Below are positions 47,701 to 55,900 of a stretch of 64,000 nt of DNA, in pieces. Position 1 is the first letter of the stretch, and each line of letters starts with the position of its first letter. Both the position numbers and the translations under genes were made by a program. Origin of the DNA: a virus; IMG/VR virus record IMGVR_UViG_3300010370_000038, positions 1 to 64,000 of that record, one strand, 5' to 3'. The notes beneath the pieces were generated by a model. The model saw only the letters and a program-made list of their open reading frames with translations, searched no databases and had not been told where the DNA came from.

Positions 47701-48373
47701 CACAACAGCATTGGCTACTGCAATTATTGGTGCTGGTGGATCAATTATTGGAGCAAATATATTAAATGCTGGAAGTGGTTATTCGACAACTAGAAATGCA
47801 TATGCACTTGCACCATATCCTCAGATTAAAGTTTCTGAGGAAATACTTGCCGTAACCGTTACAAATGGTTACGATGGGGCATTGATTGGTATTGATACTG
47901 GTGTTGGAATCGGAACAAATTTAGCACTCAAATTTACGTTAGATCTTCCAGATAGCCCAGAAAATACATTAAGAGATGGGTTTAGAATCTGGATTAATGG
48001 AACAAACGTTGGTTCTGGTGTAACATCAATTGATAATGGACCAAATGAGATAATTGGAATTGGCACTAACAAACTAGATAATATCTACAAAGTTCACTTT
48101 GTACAATATGATGGTGGATCTGGAGTTGTAACCGTAACTTGCAACGTCAAAGATGATACGAATATCAGCGGTCTTGCTACAGTTGGAACAGCATTCACTT
48201 CTGTTGGAAGATATAGTTGGGGAATTTTGACTGGATTTACTAGATCTCAAGATCCTATTTCTATCTCCGCAGATGGATTTACTCCAACTTCTGGTCTCTC
48301 AACATATCCATTAGTACAGAGAAGAGGATATGGTCTGAGAAACACGGGTGCTATACGAAGAGAACCAATATGA
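32732..48373 (+). CDS. Giant gp7-like baseplate/tail protein (5213 aa)
   Basis: An unbroken 15.6-kb frame right after gp6, where T4 has gp7 (1032 aa). The N-terminus (MAVKRVKIKDIVESQLPRFV, LEDSPKVAEFLRQYY) matches large cyanophage wedge proteins. Landmarks: GGxGYxxxP-type modules through the middle; a YHYH-like domain about nt 36747-37090 (SPIIGWAYDGNPIFGPFG, LDEYNGRFFISDDFPQGIYG), where the YHYH motif reads YGYC; and at 43120-46350 a tandem block of about eleven copies built from xTTxxFP and VGISTIxHxYxxGG units. The C-terminus is fibre-like (EPI). A wedge anchor joined to very long outward-facing fibre repeats is inferred. Confidence 0.8.
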   Translation: MAVKRVKIKDIVESQLPRFVLEDSPKVAEFLRQYYISQEFQGGSVDLAENLDQYIKLDHLVASVINPAITLEFPISASDDQILLSSVEGLPDSYGLVKIDDEIITYTGVDGNTLTGCVRGFSGIVKYRDENNPEELIFESTNAASHTSGLVTFDTTTYSPGDYYYQDATITTMYGIIRVRPSTGTVKTVRYKVKNIQSSFYQLSGPDIDDTQLNQTVVVNQGDIVQFEVEASGHPLYIQSTGDGYDTNAVLTVGVQNAGASVVTSVQNLSVEFLKEFFIKLKTLYAPGFEDRKLYEGVNIKNFLANVRSFYQTKGTRESFRILFSVLYGKSVQVVDLEDFVLKSSTSNYLRRATVVAQVISGDPLLLTGQTLYQDDDPTNPEVIAASGPISEVEIFSRQGEVFYKIPLFIGYNEQSLVTGRFYVPGYTKNTLEASANARVINVDSTVGFSKSGKLIIDGLNGTTIVTYTDKNLTQFLGCSGLTTNLPVGYALRSNVTAYGFEEGDSSRRVDLRITGVLGEFESIGDNYYLDVGNEIYIKSIGEDIGVPADPTQEPTYKQKIFNSWLYNVATRYQVKEVSGSTFTLFDNITKNYLKTGDQVHVLPRDSSTILTTAEVTVLNSNTIQLSNTTGVVANGKYDIRRIIERASSTNNLIEFGNETITSDIQNTYVTKDKTFESMYVACQGLPSFDINVDRVRVEFNGLDIASGAIQQLVSFVNNLPFVSGDEVIYEALNGAPSIGGLESGKRYFIWINPSANNQLKLTEARSFIDANKFITLTPAAGTHRLTLAAHYDKLIQPQKILRQFPLFPNVKSGLAQTTTYGATGMLINGVEIINYKSSDFIAYGPLESLSLISGGTDYDIINPPNVNISNTGAGGTEARVDPVITGSLKSIYLPNKDVYDIDQIFGLNIEGGNGQGASASVTLSKNFTTVEFNAKSIFSNGGVDVAANTITFTSSHNFSTGQKIVYNANGNNPLGIAKTLGSDDDYSYGDTLENGIIYFPRIVNTSTIQLHLTETDAVNGINTVGITTLNNLGIHKFRSFDFKNKIQTISVVTAGEGYTRRTYNIKSNIGINTSIDAFYVPNHGYKDDEVVVYQGTDPIRELTSNSQYRIIKLSADEFRLANSSIDVLRNRYINFSNTGSGIHTVKYPDITAKIVASVGGTTISIDTEPDFRGEIISTYLSETGSNYGSNVLNFEKSPTVTVISGRGAQFQPFVSNGVITGVQIIGAGEEYTSAPDLVVNGEGTGAQLKAKITNKKVTSVEVISGGLGYNPKTTTISVTSIGRGAIIEASIRKLTVNLRNKYSSDDFLNPNTNYPLQYGTLSYSQQFQDAFGDSLATRSPIIGWAYDGNPIFGPFGTRNPKENTGITTYIRSGYELRQNEVENRPSTSLFPAGFFVEDYKFVGNGDLDEYNGRFFISDDFPQGIYGYCATLEINPGTGLPRPAFPYYIGNSYISPKASQVISQDTDLNTLDLNRNTYPYKLKSPTASYDFIIESDELVGQEGVVDSIITSSVEKLNIIESGDLYKVNDKIVFDEEGTNGQGINAVVSFVKGKDVNSIQSTNVQFNDVTFIKTSDTQITGIIEPNHQFNNNEVIEIFDLNTDVKGLSGFHVVGVATERAIILDPMQGGGPVGLVTDVIVSRIPTNVSGGSSIRMSNGEVCKILNVIKRGNILRLERSGIATFQEADTITYLQDKFIIESDAPQFESEYFPKEYFNPKTAVGVGTTVGNYNSLEYYENRVQKTRVINHQEIFVDKHPFFDGQKALFVKPAGSLSVAIATAIGVGTTAILVNDSIPRSGTSQEVWIVNKSINSIGIKTERNGAPVFFTSNGSDFSDYYIQGIGTAVRGSVKQPTTTVTTSEAHGLQVGDKVSFNILANNTVGIGTSTTVRVELNSAGLLVVDSQGISSAGINTVTNRITVPGNNFRTGDRIFYEPRCPEVIGGLGTGRYFVYKDTPDEFRLCETYEDVFADVPVVVSLTSIGGTDHNFALINPKLEVASRSSLNFDLQSYSLNGYGFKIYYDRGYKSIFVGTGKSTTAEVGDPLDVEGRPSGIGATYTKVKVDNNTFCPPVLYYNLTKNGFPIDPDKDVKEFGTIKYVNSAYTGEFEITSIGSSLAGVGTTAFSFAIARTPEKVSYAATEARAFYSTASLGVEGPIDKVQLVSGGEFYSRLPRFVKVESERGNNATIKPESKKIGKINSISLINEGFNYSSDQSLRPIVDIPNVADITSFNTIDNIEITANGRNYISAPKLALVDRFSGIAVPNANIFAEISRDSGSVTKVGIDRPPTGLKNREYKVYPTNNTNGIVIVSTQSNPTRTGIVTFTIATPVLGFTAQPFKVGDMVWIEGFETDADADGYNSTDHKYNYFKIDNIVTQNPFVFEVDYSNYTLNVGLGVSDTGSFPRVIKKSDLADFNVTLKQSTFEKNEKLVVNSVLTDLQVISFDKVAGNIKYIGLYQLQVGDNIAGSKSGSRATVQDIISFSGVYSVKGESEKTLEGVGGSGKLNSSFQVLEDNNYYQNLSYTLKSEVAYDDCIDAVNNTVHPTGLKNFVDNQIVSSIPRVGIQTATTTSLTTVDLVENVRVDDVYNYDLARDLDVKIRNNQSISNKIELQNAKLSDYIESKTNRVLPVDDISSQFSNLSNPNTLDLFENIYRYPFNYTSNRFLVQITTEDYKKVQVSEITILQDGSNTYYTEPTFKKLHNTPQEIGTLEADLDEENSNVRVRFYPTDPYNTNYNIKIINNFYDTVPTITGIGTTQFGFAALMGADAQIGTMTSKSFVSVAATNYNYLHAYVEAETLSVGQKETLFAEVVAIHDTSDSYIGEYNIISSDGSYGGTNAGTFGTFGSTYDPINNKFSIDFYNNSTKDIVQLKSRIIGFGKTEGTTNRDYRFLASGMIPGNERSARYYTEYQTVGVGSTANFAGITSANQSVNQCTMIVGYGRTFSCYQYLFLNDYFSGSLYFSEYPVLSVGNTSGLGTVYADYDARGRGVLIFTPDPSITEKMYMRTFNEVMYLELEQNNVNPLQYGVAIEEVFNTKYTALNLRNIFEFPMDWNGYPIYTKTFNPAIPGQFNPATGVFNIKNHFFTTGQPLVYTPGGSFVGLATTAISMNSGSFMPGIVYAIKDNEDNFRVGLTTADALAGIGTTFADVGSGNVHKFDTRGKLERSLIAIDGIVQKPLTWAPITRTLEHNIVSAGGTLGLGKTDIYASISGISSIVLGDLFQIEDELVIVDSVGVGVSLFAIDPSGIGTYNLIKIQRGAVGTAASFHANGTLMQKYTGSYNIVDSKIFFTGAPNGGKSSDEAINTGIPEKGSSFSGRVFLRKDYSTNKIFDDISGQFTGIARTFTLKSEGQDITGIGSEGGFGIFFVNNMFQKPQTLNNVNANLFIRESGGQSNLTFTGTLNETGDVVTSFVDINQNGVPRGGIVVTLGSSEGQGFAELGNPSIGASVNHAGEIWKVLTSPTTQNMVEITDFIYDHTTGLSTVTTSTPHGFIDGTYIDMVGIGFTCNPTKSGITTGVFPYTRGQKKNIANIIYDNTTGMATVTTVEPFGILNVGEEVFFNGIGFTCIGQKYAQISQTAGLTTTIFPTRTGIAKTISDFKYHNSTGIGTITLSTPHRYQAGDRIYLEDLELSCGYGIGITDVLYNASTGLTTVTTASAHGFSKGDKVRLSGIAFTCPGYGTTIAISDFEYDNSTGISTITLSAEHGVKPGQQIKLVGLGFTCDSAYIGVTTTIFPDGTQGDVFPVIKVLSATKILTNVGVSTIVHHYDAGGHMQVGITSTIFPSGNNGFEFIITSVPTTKKFRVNVGTSTIPHTYVSGGTAILGLTTTTFPHPTGIAHSLSDFVYDNTTGIATITVARGGHTYSLGDRINFAGIGFTCDGGSGLTTSVFPSPLGRPYNITGFTYDNSTGLATVTTSVAHDFKVTDSLNFEGINFSCPGGSGITTTVFPDTVNFPTRSYRVLAIQDSTKIQVDVGVSTIIHTYVAGGTVSAIKKTGPYEVNRIIGISTFCCNVGISTYKHYYTPANGVGEVTKLNFGGVDDTYVVTGIVSAKSFTIDAGISTYTHTYAGGGISRKKLRTQSFIVDTVVNDRTFRTNVGPSTYRHVYDPQPIKVPGTILISNFQYNNQTGLATITAPFHGIRKGGELIRISGLALSCPGGSGITTTIFPSADGLSRNVTNAIYDNTVGILTVTTAVGHGITFVGQFVKLEDLGFDCAGGNTSVTGATYFSDLPITGFDYTETTGVATVTAVGHGLTTGENVRLSGIAFTCPGGSGITTTIFPDGTQGFFFGVNDVIDPDTFVTNVGISTIAHTYVSGGIVRTGVTTDKFPSPQGAFIKIFDFEYNNQTGLATVTTNGYHQFGSGQVIKFHDIHFTCPGGSGITTTVFPDNNQTTFVVKERINRHQFTVNVGISTIPHTYDKGGRVSPVRYTGPYEVISINSNTEYEVNVGRSAIAHTYTSGGTSKPQHYTGPYELLSVVDSNTLKVRIGISTYVHTYVSGGKVTRLRSGIVEKKLNPGPFTVDSVIDSTKFTVDVGICTFPHFYHSGGKVGELLSFFPGSGYYGNTVPVTLVSKNGIGSGAAINATVGYGGSLVFTLNNVGSGYTDSPIIRLPGPSYDDVPVKGLFRLGIGETTQTGFGLSVTLNVGGISTSGITSNLSGVKNFSITNPGYGFAVGDKLTTVGLVTAAQILSGKTVGYRTDTVPFELQVLETYSDTFYAWQFGQIDYIDDVTELQNGESKRFPLRQNGQLLSFEKADGSAISFPALLLIFVNGVLQLPNTNYIFEGGTSFEFTSAPQPDDQIAIYFYRGSNDDVINKEVFETIKVGDEVIILRKAFDPDTVDQDPRVVNTILASDTVATNLYTLQGINDTTYRPLVWRKQKNDRIVDGRVISKSRETLEPQIYPTARVIGSIGSTSTSIFVDSVGIFNWEELTPTTDFDIVLTQYNNPVVGVLSVGIATTGANAGSISTITVLEGGSGYSGIVTISISNPSNIRVGFGTTALATAIIGAGGSIIGANILNAGSGYSTTRNAYALAPYPQIKVSEEILAVTVTNGYDGALIGIDTGVGIGTNLALKFTLDLPDSPENTLRDGFRIWINGTNVGSGVTSIDNGPNEIIGIGTNKLDNIYKVHFVQYDGGSGVVTVTCNVKDDTNISGLATVGTAFTSVGRYSWGILTGFTRSQDPISISADGFTPTSGLSTYPLVQRRGYGLRNTGAIRREPI
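43120..46350 (+). repeat. Protein-coding tandem repeats in the giant gene
   Basis: Units of roughly 70-130 residues: YDNxTGLATVTTxxxHGF, then xLxGIxFTCPGGSGITTTIFP and VNVGISTIPHTYxSGG. About eleven TTxxFP and eleven or more ST(I/Y)xHxY elements are seen. The repeats are imperfect at DNA level, indicating old expansion. Confidence 0.8.
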
Positions 48374-48378
48374 TGAGT

Positions 48379-48386
48379 TATAAATA
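48379..48386 (+). promoter_or_regulatory. Late promoter box TATAAATA
   Basis: Exact late consensus, 26 nt before the gp8 ATG. Confidence 0.8.
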
Positions 48387-48412
48387 AATAAAAAACGAGT
48401 GTATTTTCAATA

Positions 48413-49969
48413 ATGCCAGCTATAGTATCAGATCAGTTTAGAATTCTGAACGCAAAAAACTTTGTCGATGATATTGAAGATTCCAACAACTCATATTATG
48501 TAATGTTGGGTCTGTCGAATCCTACTGCGGTTGGGTTCGGCAGAAGTGCCAATTGGGATGATTTGACCCCATATCCAATTGATGATTTGAATAATTTAAA
48601 TCACGTCAAAGATACCTTTTTATTCGGTAAGAAGATTACTTCAGATAATGTTAGAAGATTGATTAGAAGAGTAGATTGGACACAGGGGACAATCTATGAA
48701 ATGTATAGACATGATTATAACATCATCAATCCATCTCCAGTTACGAACTCGACTAGGTTATATGATGCAAATTATTATGTAATGAATTCAAATTATCAAG
48801 TCTATATTTGTCTACAAAATGGATCTTCAGGTATCAATACGAGTGGTAATCAATCATTAGATGAACCAACTTTTACTGACCTAGAACCTTCTAGAGCAGG
48901 TAATAGCGGAGATGGTTATGTGTGGAAATACATGTATACAGTTTCTCCTGGAGATATTATCAAGTTTGATACCCTTGAGTATATACCAGTTCCAAATAAT
49001 TGGGAAACGGTTAGTGGGCAAGTTGCAGCAGTTAGAGAAAACGGAAATTCGGAACTAAATTTGAATCAAATAAAAACAATTTATATAGAAAATCAAGGTT
49101 CTGGTTATGGTATAGGTCAAAATCAAGCGGTAGATATTTTGGGAGATGGAACAGGAGCTAAAGCTGTTCTTAACGTTGATAGTTCAGGAAAAATAACAGG
49201 AGCAACAGTTTCCTCTGGTGGAAAAGGATATACATATGGAATGGTAGATCTTTCAACCATAAATACAGGATCTATCACTGACAGGGCATTTCTAATTCCA
49301 ATTATTCCGCCATCAAAGGGTCATGGATATGATGTTTACAAAGAATTGGGTGCAGATAAAGTATTGATCTATGCTCGTTTTGATGATATTGCTGATTTTC
49401 CAACTAACTCAAAATTCTCTCAAGTTGGAATTCTAAAAAACCCAGTTTCTACTGGATCAACTGCAGTAATTAGTTCCGACTCATTTACAGCATGTAATGC
49501 TTTGGTGCTAGATACAATTTCTGATATTACGCAGATTACGGTTGGAGCAAAACTTAGACAAACTATAGGTGCTGGTCAAACTGCATTTGGTTATGTGACA
49601 TCTTTTGATAAGGACACAAAAGTAGTTAGATACTATCAAGATAGATCACTATACTTTAACCAAAGCACCGCAAATCAAGAAGATGACCCATTTGCTGCAC
49701 CAGAAAGTTTTATTAAGTATGACTTTACGGGTGCAGTAGCCAATGTAACTATTGGATCTGCAAGTTGCACAATCAACACTGGATTTACTGGAATTACTAC
49801 GACTACAACTTCTGGTGCTGTAGTTGACTTAGGCATTAACTTCACAGGAGGCGTAGCTGTTCCAGAAATAGATAAGATGAGTGGTGATCTCATATATATT
49901 GATAACAGGGCTACCGTCACCCGAAACTTGAGACAAAGAGAAGACGTAAAAATCGTACTAGAGTTTTAA
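48413..49969 (+). CDS. 8: Baseplate wedge protein gp8-like (518 aa)
   Basis: The N-terminal part resembles T4 gp8: DQFRILNAKNFVDDIEDSNN, SYYVMLGLSNPTAVG, then RRLIRRVDWTQGTIYEMYRH and YVWKYMYTVSPGDIIKFDT. gp8 is 334 aa in T4; here an inserted GSGYGIGQ...GGKGYTYG module lengthens it. Position after the gp7-like gene matches T4. Four nt separate it from the gp10-like gene. Confidence 0.82.
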   Translation: MPAIVSDQFRILNAKNFVDDIEDSNNSYYVMLGLSNPTAVGFGRSANWDDLTPYPIDDLNNLNHVKDTFLFGKKITSDNVRRLIRRVDWTQGTIYEMYRHDYNIINPSPVTNSTRLYDANYYVMNSNYQVYICLQNGSSGINTSGNQSLDEPTFTDLEPSRAGNSGDGYVWKYMYTVSPGDIIKFDTLEYIPVPNNWETVSGQVAAVRENGNSELNLNQIKTIYIENQGSGYGIGQNQAVDILGDGTGAKAVLNVDSSGKITGATVSSGGKGYTYGMVDLSTINTGSITDRAFLIPIIPPSKGHGYDVYKELGADKVLIYARFDDIADFPTNSKFSQVGILKNPVSTGSTAVISSDSFTACNALVLDTISDITQITVGAKLRQTIGAGQTAFGYVTSFDKDTKVVRYYQDRSLYFNQSTANQEDDPFAAPESFIKYDFTGAVANVTIGSASCTINTGFTGITTTTTSGAVVDLGINFTGGVAVPEIDKMSGDLIYIDNRATVTRNLRQREDVKIVLEF

Positions 49970-49973
49970 AACA

Positions 49974-52900
49974 ATGCCACAAAGAACTAACCTGAACATC
50001 AATCCATATTATGATGACTATGACCAAAATAGTAATTACTACAGAGTTCTATTTAAGCCTGGATTCCCAGTACAGGCGAGAGAATTAACTACTTCTCAAT
50101 CGATTCTGCAGAATCAAGTTGAAAAATTTGCACGTCACTTCTTTAAAGATGGGTCGGTAGTTATTCCTGGTGGAGTAAGTTACGACTTAGATTATCCTGC
50201 GGTACAGATCGAATCAACTTTTCTGGGATTAGATGTTTCTGCGTATATTAAAAACTTTATTGGCAAAGAAATTAGAGGTCAAAGTTCTGGAGTAGAAGGA
50301 CGAGTAGTAAATGTTCTTTCTGAGTCGGAATCGGATAGTGGAAATATCGTTCTCTATGTAAAATATACAACTGGTGCAAATGATAACTCAGTTGCTGTAT
50401 TTTCTGATGGAGAGACTTTAATTGCTCTAGATACAATAACATATGGCAATACTACTATTGCCAGTGGCAATACATTTGCGAATGTTATTCCCGATAATGC
50501 TACTGCTATTGGATCTGCAGCACACGTTGATAGAGGTACTTTCTTCTTCAGAGGGTTCTTTGTTGATGTAGAAAAGCAAAGTATCGTTCTTGATCAATTT
50601 GGAGATAAACCATCATATAGAGTTGGTTTACAAATTAGTGAAGAGATTATCAATGCTAAGCAAGATAATACTTTATATGATAATGCAAAGGGATTTACGA
50701 ATTATGCAGCTCCTGGAGCAGATAGATTTAAGATTGCAACAAAGTTAGTCAAAAAACCACTAACTGATTTAAATGACGCAAACTTTGTAGAGTTGCTGAG
50801 ACTCAATCTAGGTGTTCTTCAGATTGTACCAAATAAACCAGATTATGCTGTAGTTAAGGACTATATTGCACAAAGAGACTTTGAAAAAACAGGAAACTTC
50901 TTTGTAGAACCATTTAGTATCACTTTCCACGAAAGTTTAAACAATAGAAGAGGAAATGGTGGTCTATTCTATGAAAATCAAGTAACAGATCAAGGAAATG
51001 TCCCATCTGATGATTTACTTGCAATTTCTGTTGGTTCTGGAAAAGCATATGTAAAAGGATACGATATTGATAGACCAATTGCTAGTATTCTTGATGTAGA
51101 AAAACCCAGAACTACAAGAAGAGTAGAGAATGTAAATGTCTCATTTACTATTGGAAATAGTGTTCGTTTAACGAACGTAACTGGACATCCAGCAATTAAG
51201 CATGAGTTGGAATTATACAAGCAGAGATTGGGTGCTAATGGAACTACATTAGTAGGTCCAAAAATTGGAGATGCCAGGGTATATTCATTCCAACTAACAT
51301 CAGGGGAGTATAAAGATGATACTACCCAATTTACAATGTATGTTTATGACTTGAATTTATATTCGTTCTTACATTTAGCAAACCCACTGAGCGCAACAGA
51401 ACTTCCAGCAGGTTCTTATATTAAAGGTCAATCAAGTGGAGCAACTGGATATGTAACTGCTGCAGGTAGTGGATCTGCAAAAATTTATGTTAGAGATGTA
51501 CTTGGAACGTTTATTCAAGGTGAAGATATTTGGATTAATGATAATGTAGAAAATAAAAGAAGAATTCTAGATACTAGAACTTTCAGTTCTAAAGATGTAA
51601 AATCCGTATATCAACAAGCATCTGCAAAAGGTCTTGCAGCTGATTTCTATGCTGATCTGGCATTAGATACTGTCCCAATTCCAGGATATAAAGATTCTGA
51701 TGTATTTACATTAACAAACGCTGGACAGCTTACCATTGGCGATAAAGCAATTACTGGTATTACTACAGATACTCTGTATAGTATTAAGCAGGTTGGATTC
51801 CAAACCAGCACAATCTTTAGAGTAAAAGATATAGCAAAAACTGGGAAGGCAGTTACACTTGAAGCAGTAACCCCAGTTAATGGAATTAGTGGTGGAGGTC
51901 TTCCAGCAGCAACACTCAATACCACAATTGTAGCATTATCTCCTAGTTTGGCAAATACTTCCGATGATGGATTATTTGCTGTACTACCTACAAATAATAT
52001 TGCTTCGGTAACACTAGAAGAGTCTACTTTAGAATTTGTTGATCAAATTACAGCATTGACAACAAACGGAAGTGGTGAAATGACTATAACAAACACTACT
52101 GGTATTCAAGGTGCGTTGTTTGAAGATTTTGATGAAGATAGGTATTCTGTTGTCTATGACGATGGTTCTATCGCAACGTTAACAGCAGAAAAATTTGAAT
52201 TAAATAGCGGAACAAATACAGTTTTAATCAAAGGTCTAAAGGCAAACGAAACAAATGTAGTGGCAAATGTCACTATGAAGAAGCCTAAGATGAAGGCTAA
52301 GCAAAAAGTTCTTAATAGATCTAAGGTTGTAAACATTGTAAAATCCAGTAAGAAAAATTCTGGTATTACTACAGGAACTAGTTTACTTGATGGATTACAA
52401 TATAGTTCTTTCTATGCAACAAGGGTACAAGATAGTGAGATATGCATAAATTATCCAGATGTAGTTGAGGTTCTTGCAGTACATGAATCTTGGGATATCA
52501 ATGCCCCAACTTTTGATAAGATTAACTTTAACTCGATTGAGAACATCCAACAAAGTGCAATCATTGGAGAAAATGTTGTTGGAGATGACAGCAAAGCAAT
52601 TGCTAGAGTTGTTGGAAAGCCAGCTGCTGCTCAAATTGAGTTTATTTATTTAACTGATGCAAGATTTGCATTGGGTGAGAATGTACAGTTCCAAGAAAGT
52701 AAAATAATCGCAACGATTGATAGCATTGTAAATGGAAACTATAAAGATGTAACACATAGGTATTCATTAAATCAACATCAAGAAAAGTCGTTCTACAACT
52801 ATTCATCCATTCAGAGAACAGCAGTTAGTGGAAATCCGCCAACAAGACAATTAAAAGTTGTTTTTGACTATTATACAATTCCAGCTGGAGATGATGGTGA

Positions 52901-55900
52901 TATCATTACAGTAAACAGTTATCCACCAGAATCATACAGAAACAAGATTCCACATATTACGTCAAGGGTAAGTGATAGAGATACAAACTGGGCAACTGAT
53001 GTTCTTGACTTCAGACCATATGTAGATGTTTATAATCCAGATACAGCTTCGTATCCACCATATGATTTTGATAGTAGAAACTTTGACGCATCAGATAAAC
53101 CAAAGATTCTGATGGCTCCTGGAGAAAGTCAAATTGTATCATTTGAATATTATTTGGCAAGAAAAGATAAACTTTTCTTAAATAAAAATGGAGAACTATT
53201 TGTTGTAAAGGGTCAACCTGGGGTTGGAAGTCCAGATGACTTGAACGAAGATAATATGCTCCTTGGTACTATTTCGTACCCAGCTTTCTGCGATAATGCA
53301 AATATGGTCACTATTGACTTGGAAAATCCAAGAAGATATACCTTTGCTGATCTCGTAAAAATGGAGCAGAGGATTGAGAGAATTGAAAAAGCAGTTTCCC
53401 TTTCCATGCTTGAAGAACAAACCAAGAACGTCGATGTTAGAGACGCCAATGGAAAATCAAGATTTAAGAATGGATTTTTTGCTGACAATTTCCAAAGTAA
53501 TGATCAAATTGATACAAACCATCCAGATAATAAGTGCGAACAGTCAACAGAAGACGAAGGTGTTGTAACTCCAGTTCCTTCCAATGGAAGTTTGAAGTCT
53601 TTGATTGTTACAGAAGCTACAACAAATGCCCAAACATTTGATAGTACAGTTAATTATACTCTATTAGATAACAATATTCAAAAATCTGGAGATCTTCTAA
53701 CATTAAAGTATGTTGAAGAAGAATGGGTAAAACAGTTAGCTGCCACTGGAGTAAGCAATATTAACCCATTTAACGTTATTACATGGGCTGTTGCAATCAC
53801 ACTAACTCCAGATATTGATAGTTGGACTAGAAAAATTTATACTGAAAGAACTATCGAAATTAAAGGTCTCCAAAAACAAGTTGCTGTTGTTACTTGGAGA
53901 TGGAGATGGCACCGTAGAGGATACTGGTGGGGTTGGTGGGGTCATTATTGGCACTACTGGGCATACTGGGGTGGCTGGGCATGGGGTCACTGGGGAGGAC
54001 ACTGGTACGGTCACTGGGGCTGGGGCTGGTGGGGCTGGTGGGGCTACCGCTGGGGCTGGCACTATTATGGATGGTGGGGCTGGGGCTGGTGGCTCGCTCG
54101 TGGTTGGTGGTGGTGGGCACCATCTGTTTACTACGTTACTGTCGATCTTCCAACACCAGTACCTGCTGATACCATCGAAATGACATCGAGGGTTGATGAG
54201 GATTACATGAGGTCGAGAAACGTATTGATGACAGCGGTAAGCTGTAAACCTAATACTAGATACTATCATTTCTTCGACGGAACTAATAACCTGGATATCA
54301 TACCAAAACTTCTTGAAATCAAGGATGTTACTGGAGCATTCCAAGTTGGAGAAACTGTCAAGGGTACTAGTGGCAGCGCATCAATCACGTTTAGAGTCTG
54401 CACACCAAATCATAAGCAAGGACCATTTAATAACCCAGATAGAGCTTTCCAAACTAATCCATATAATAGTGGTTCTACAATTCCTTCAACATATTCAACT
54501 TCATCAACAATCTTGAATGTTGACGTTGCTGCTATGTCGGAAGAAGCGCAAGGTGCTTATTCTGGATATGTAGTTAATGATATGCTATTAGTTGGTCAAA
54601 CTTCTGGTGCTACTGCAAAAGTTGCTAACATTCGTTTCATTTCTGATAACTTTGGTGATATATACGGATGCTTCTTCATCAGAGATCCTTTGGCAGATCC
54701 AGCACCACCAAATAGATTTAAGACTGGAACAAAACAATTTGTCTTGAATACTGATATCAATGACACAAAACCAATTCCAGGAACAACTAAGATTTCTAGA
54801 GGCGCAGCTGATTACAAATCAACTGGTGTCGTTGAAACATGGAGAACGACTAAGTATAAGGTCTACTATCACAGAGACCCTCTTGCACAATCGTTTACTA
54901 CTGATGCTAGTGGTGTTTATATCACAAGTATTGATGTTTGGTTCTACCAAAAGGACAATAAGTTGCCAGTCTTCTGCGAAATTAGACAGATGCAACTTGG
55001 AACTCCTACCAGAAATGTTCTTGAATATAGTGAGGTTAAGTTAGATCCAGACCAAGTTAAATTGGTTCCTGATGATGGGGCTTCGGCAGGAGATGATACA
55101 TACAAGACTACATTTACATTTAAATCTCCTGTATTCTGTTCTCCAAACGAAGAATTCTGTTTCGTTCTTCTATCTGAATCCGACCAATATGAAGTATTCC
55201 TCGCTAGAATGGGAGATAAGACACTTAATTACCAAGCATTTGGTTTAGGTGCCAACTCTCAACATAGTAAACAGTGGGGTGCTGGTTCTCTATTCAAGTC
55301 GCAGAACGGTTCTATCTGGACTGCAACTCAGGAAGAAGACTTAACATTCAGAATCAAGAGAGCTAAGTTTACTTCTAAGTCTGGTACTGTTTATCTACAG
55401 AATCCTGATCTTGATGTAAGTAACAACTATACCAGAAAACTTCGTGCTGATGCTTTCCAAGTCATTTCTAGATCGGTAACTATTGGTATCACAACAGTAA
55501 ATCTTGGAACTCCACTAGCAGGTATCCTGACAACAGGCAGAAAGATTGGAGAAACAACAGCTGCAGAAAATCCATCATCTACAGGAAAATCTTATATCTA
55601 TGGCAATATCGAAAATGTTGGTGGTCCAATCGACATAACTTACGGATCTCTAGCTGGAGTTTCTACAGTTGCTATTGGAGGAACTGGTTATATTGATGGA
55701 CAATACACCAATGTAGAATTGTATGGCGTAAGTAGTAACGGAGATGGTGCTAGAGCAAACATTTTTGTTAAGGGTGGAAGTGTAACTGGTACTGGTGTAA
55801 CTATAATTACAGCAGGACATGGTTATAAAGTTGGAGATATTTTGGGCATCACAACTTCCGATATTGGAGGTGCTGGAGCACAAGCTCAAATTGCTGTTGA

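Noticed and set aside
53802-54344. 180-aa Pro/Ser/Thr/Val-rich minus-strand frame
   Set aside because: It is the complement of the Trp-rich tract and the start has no promoter or ribosome site.
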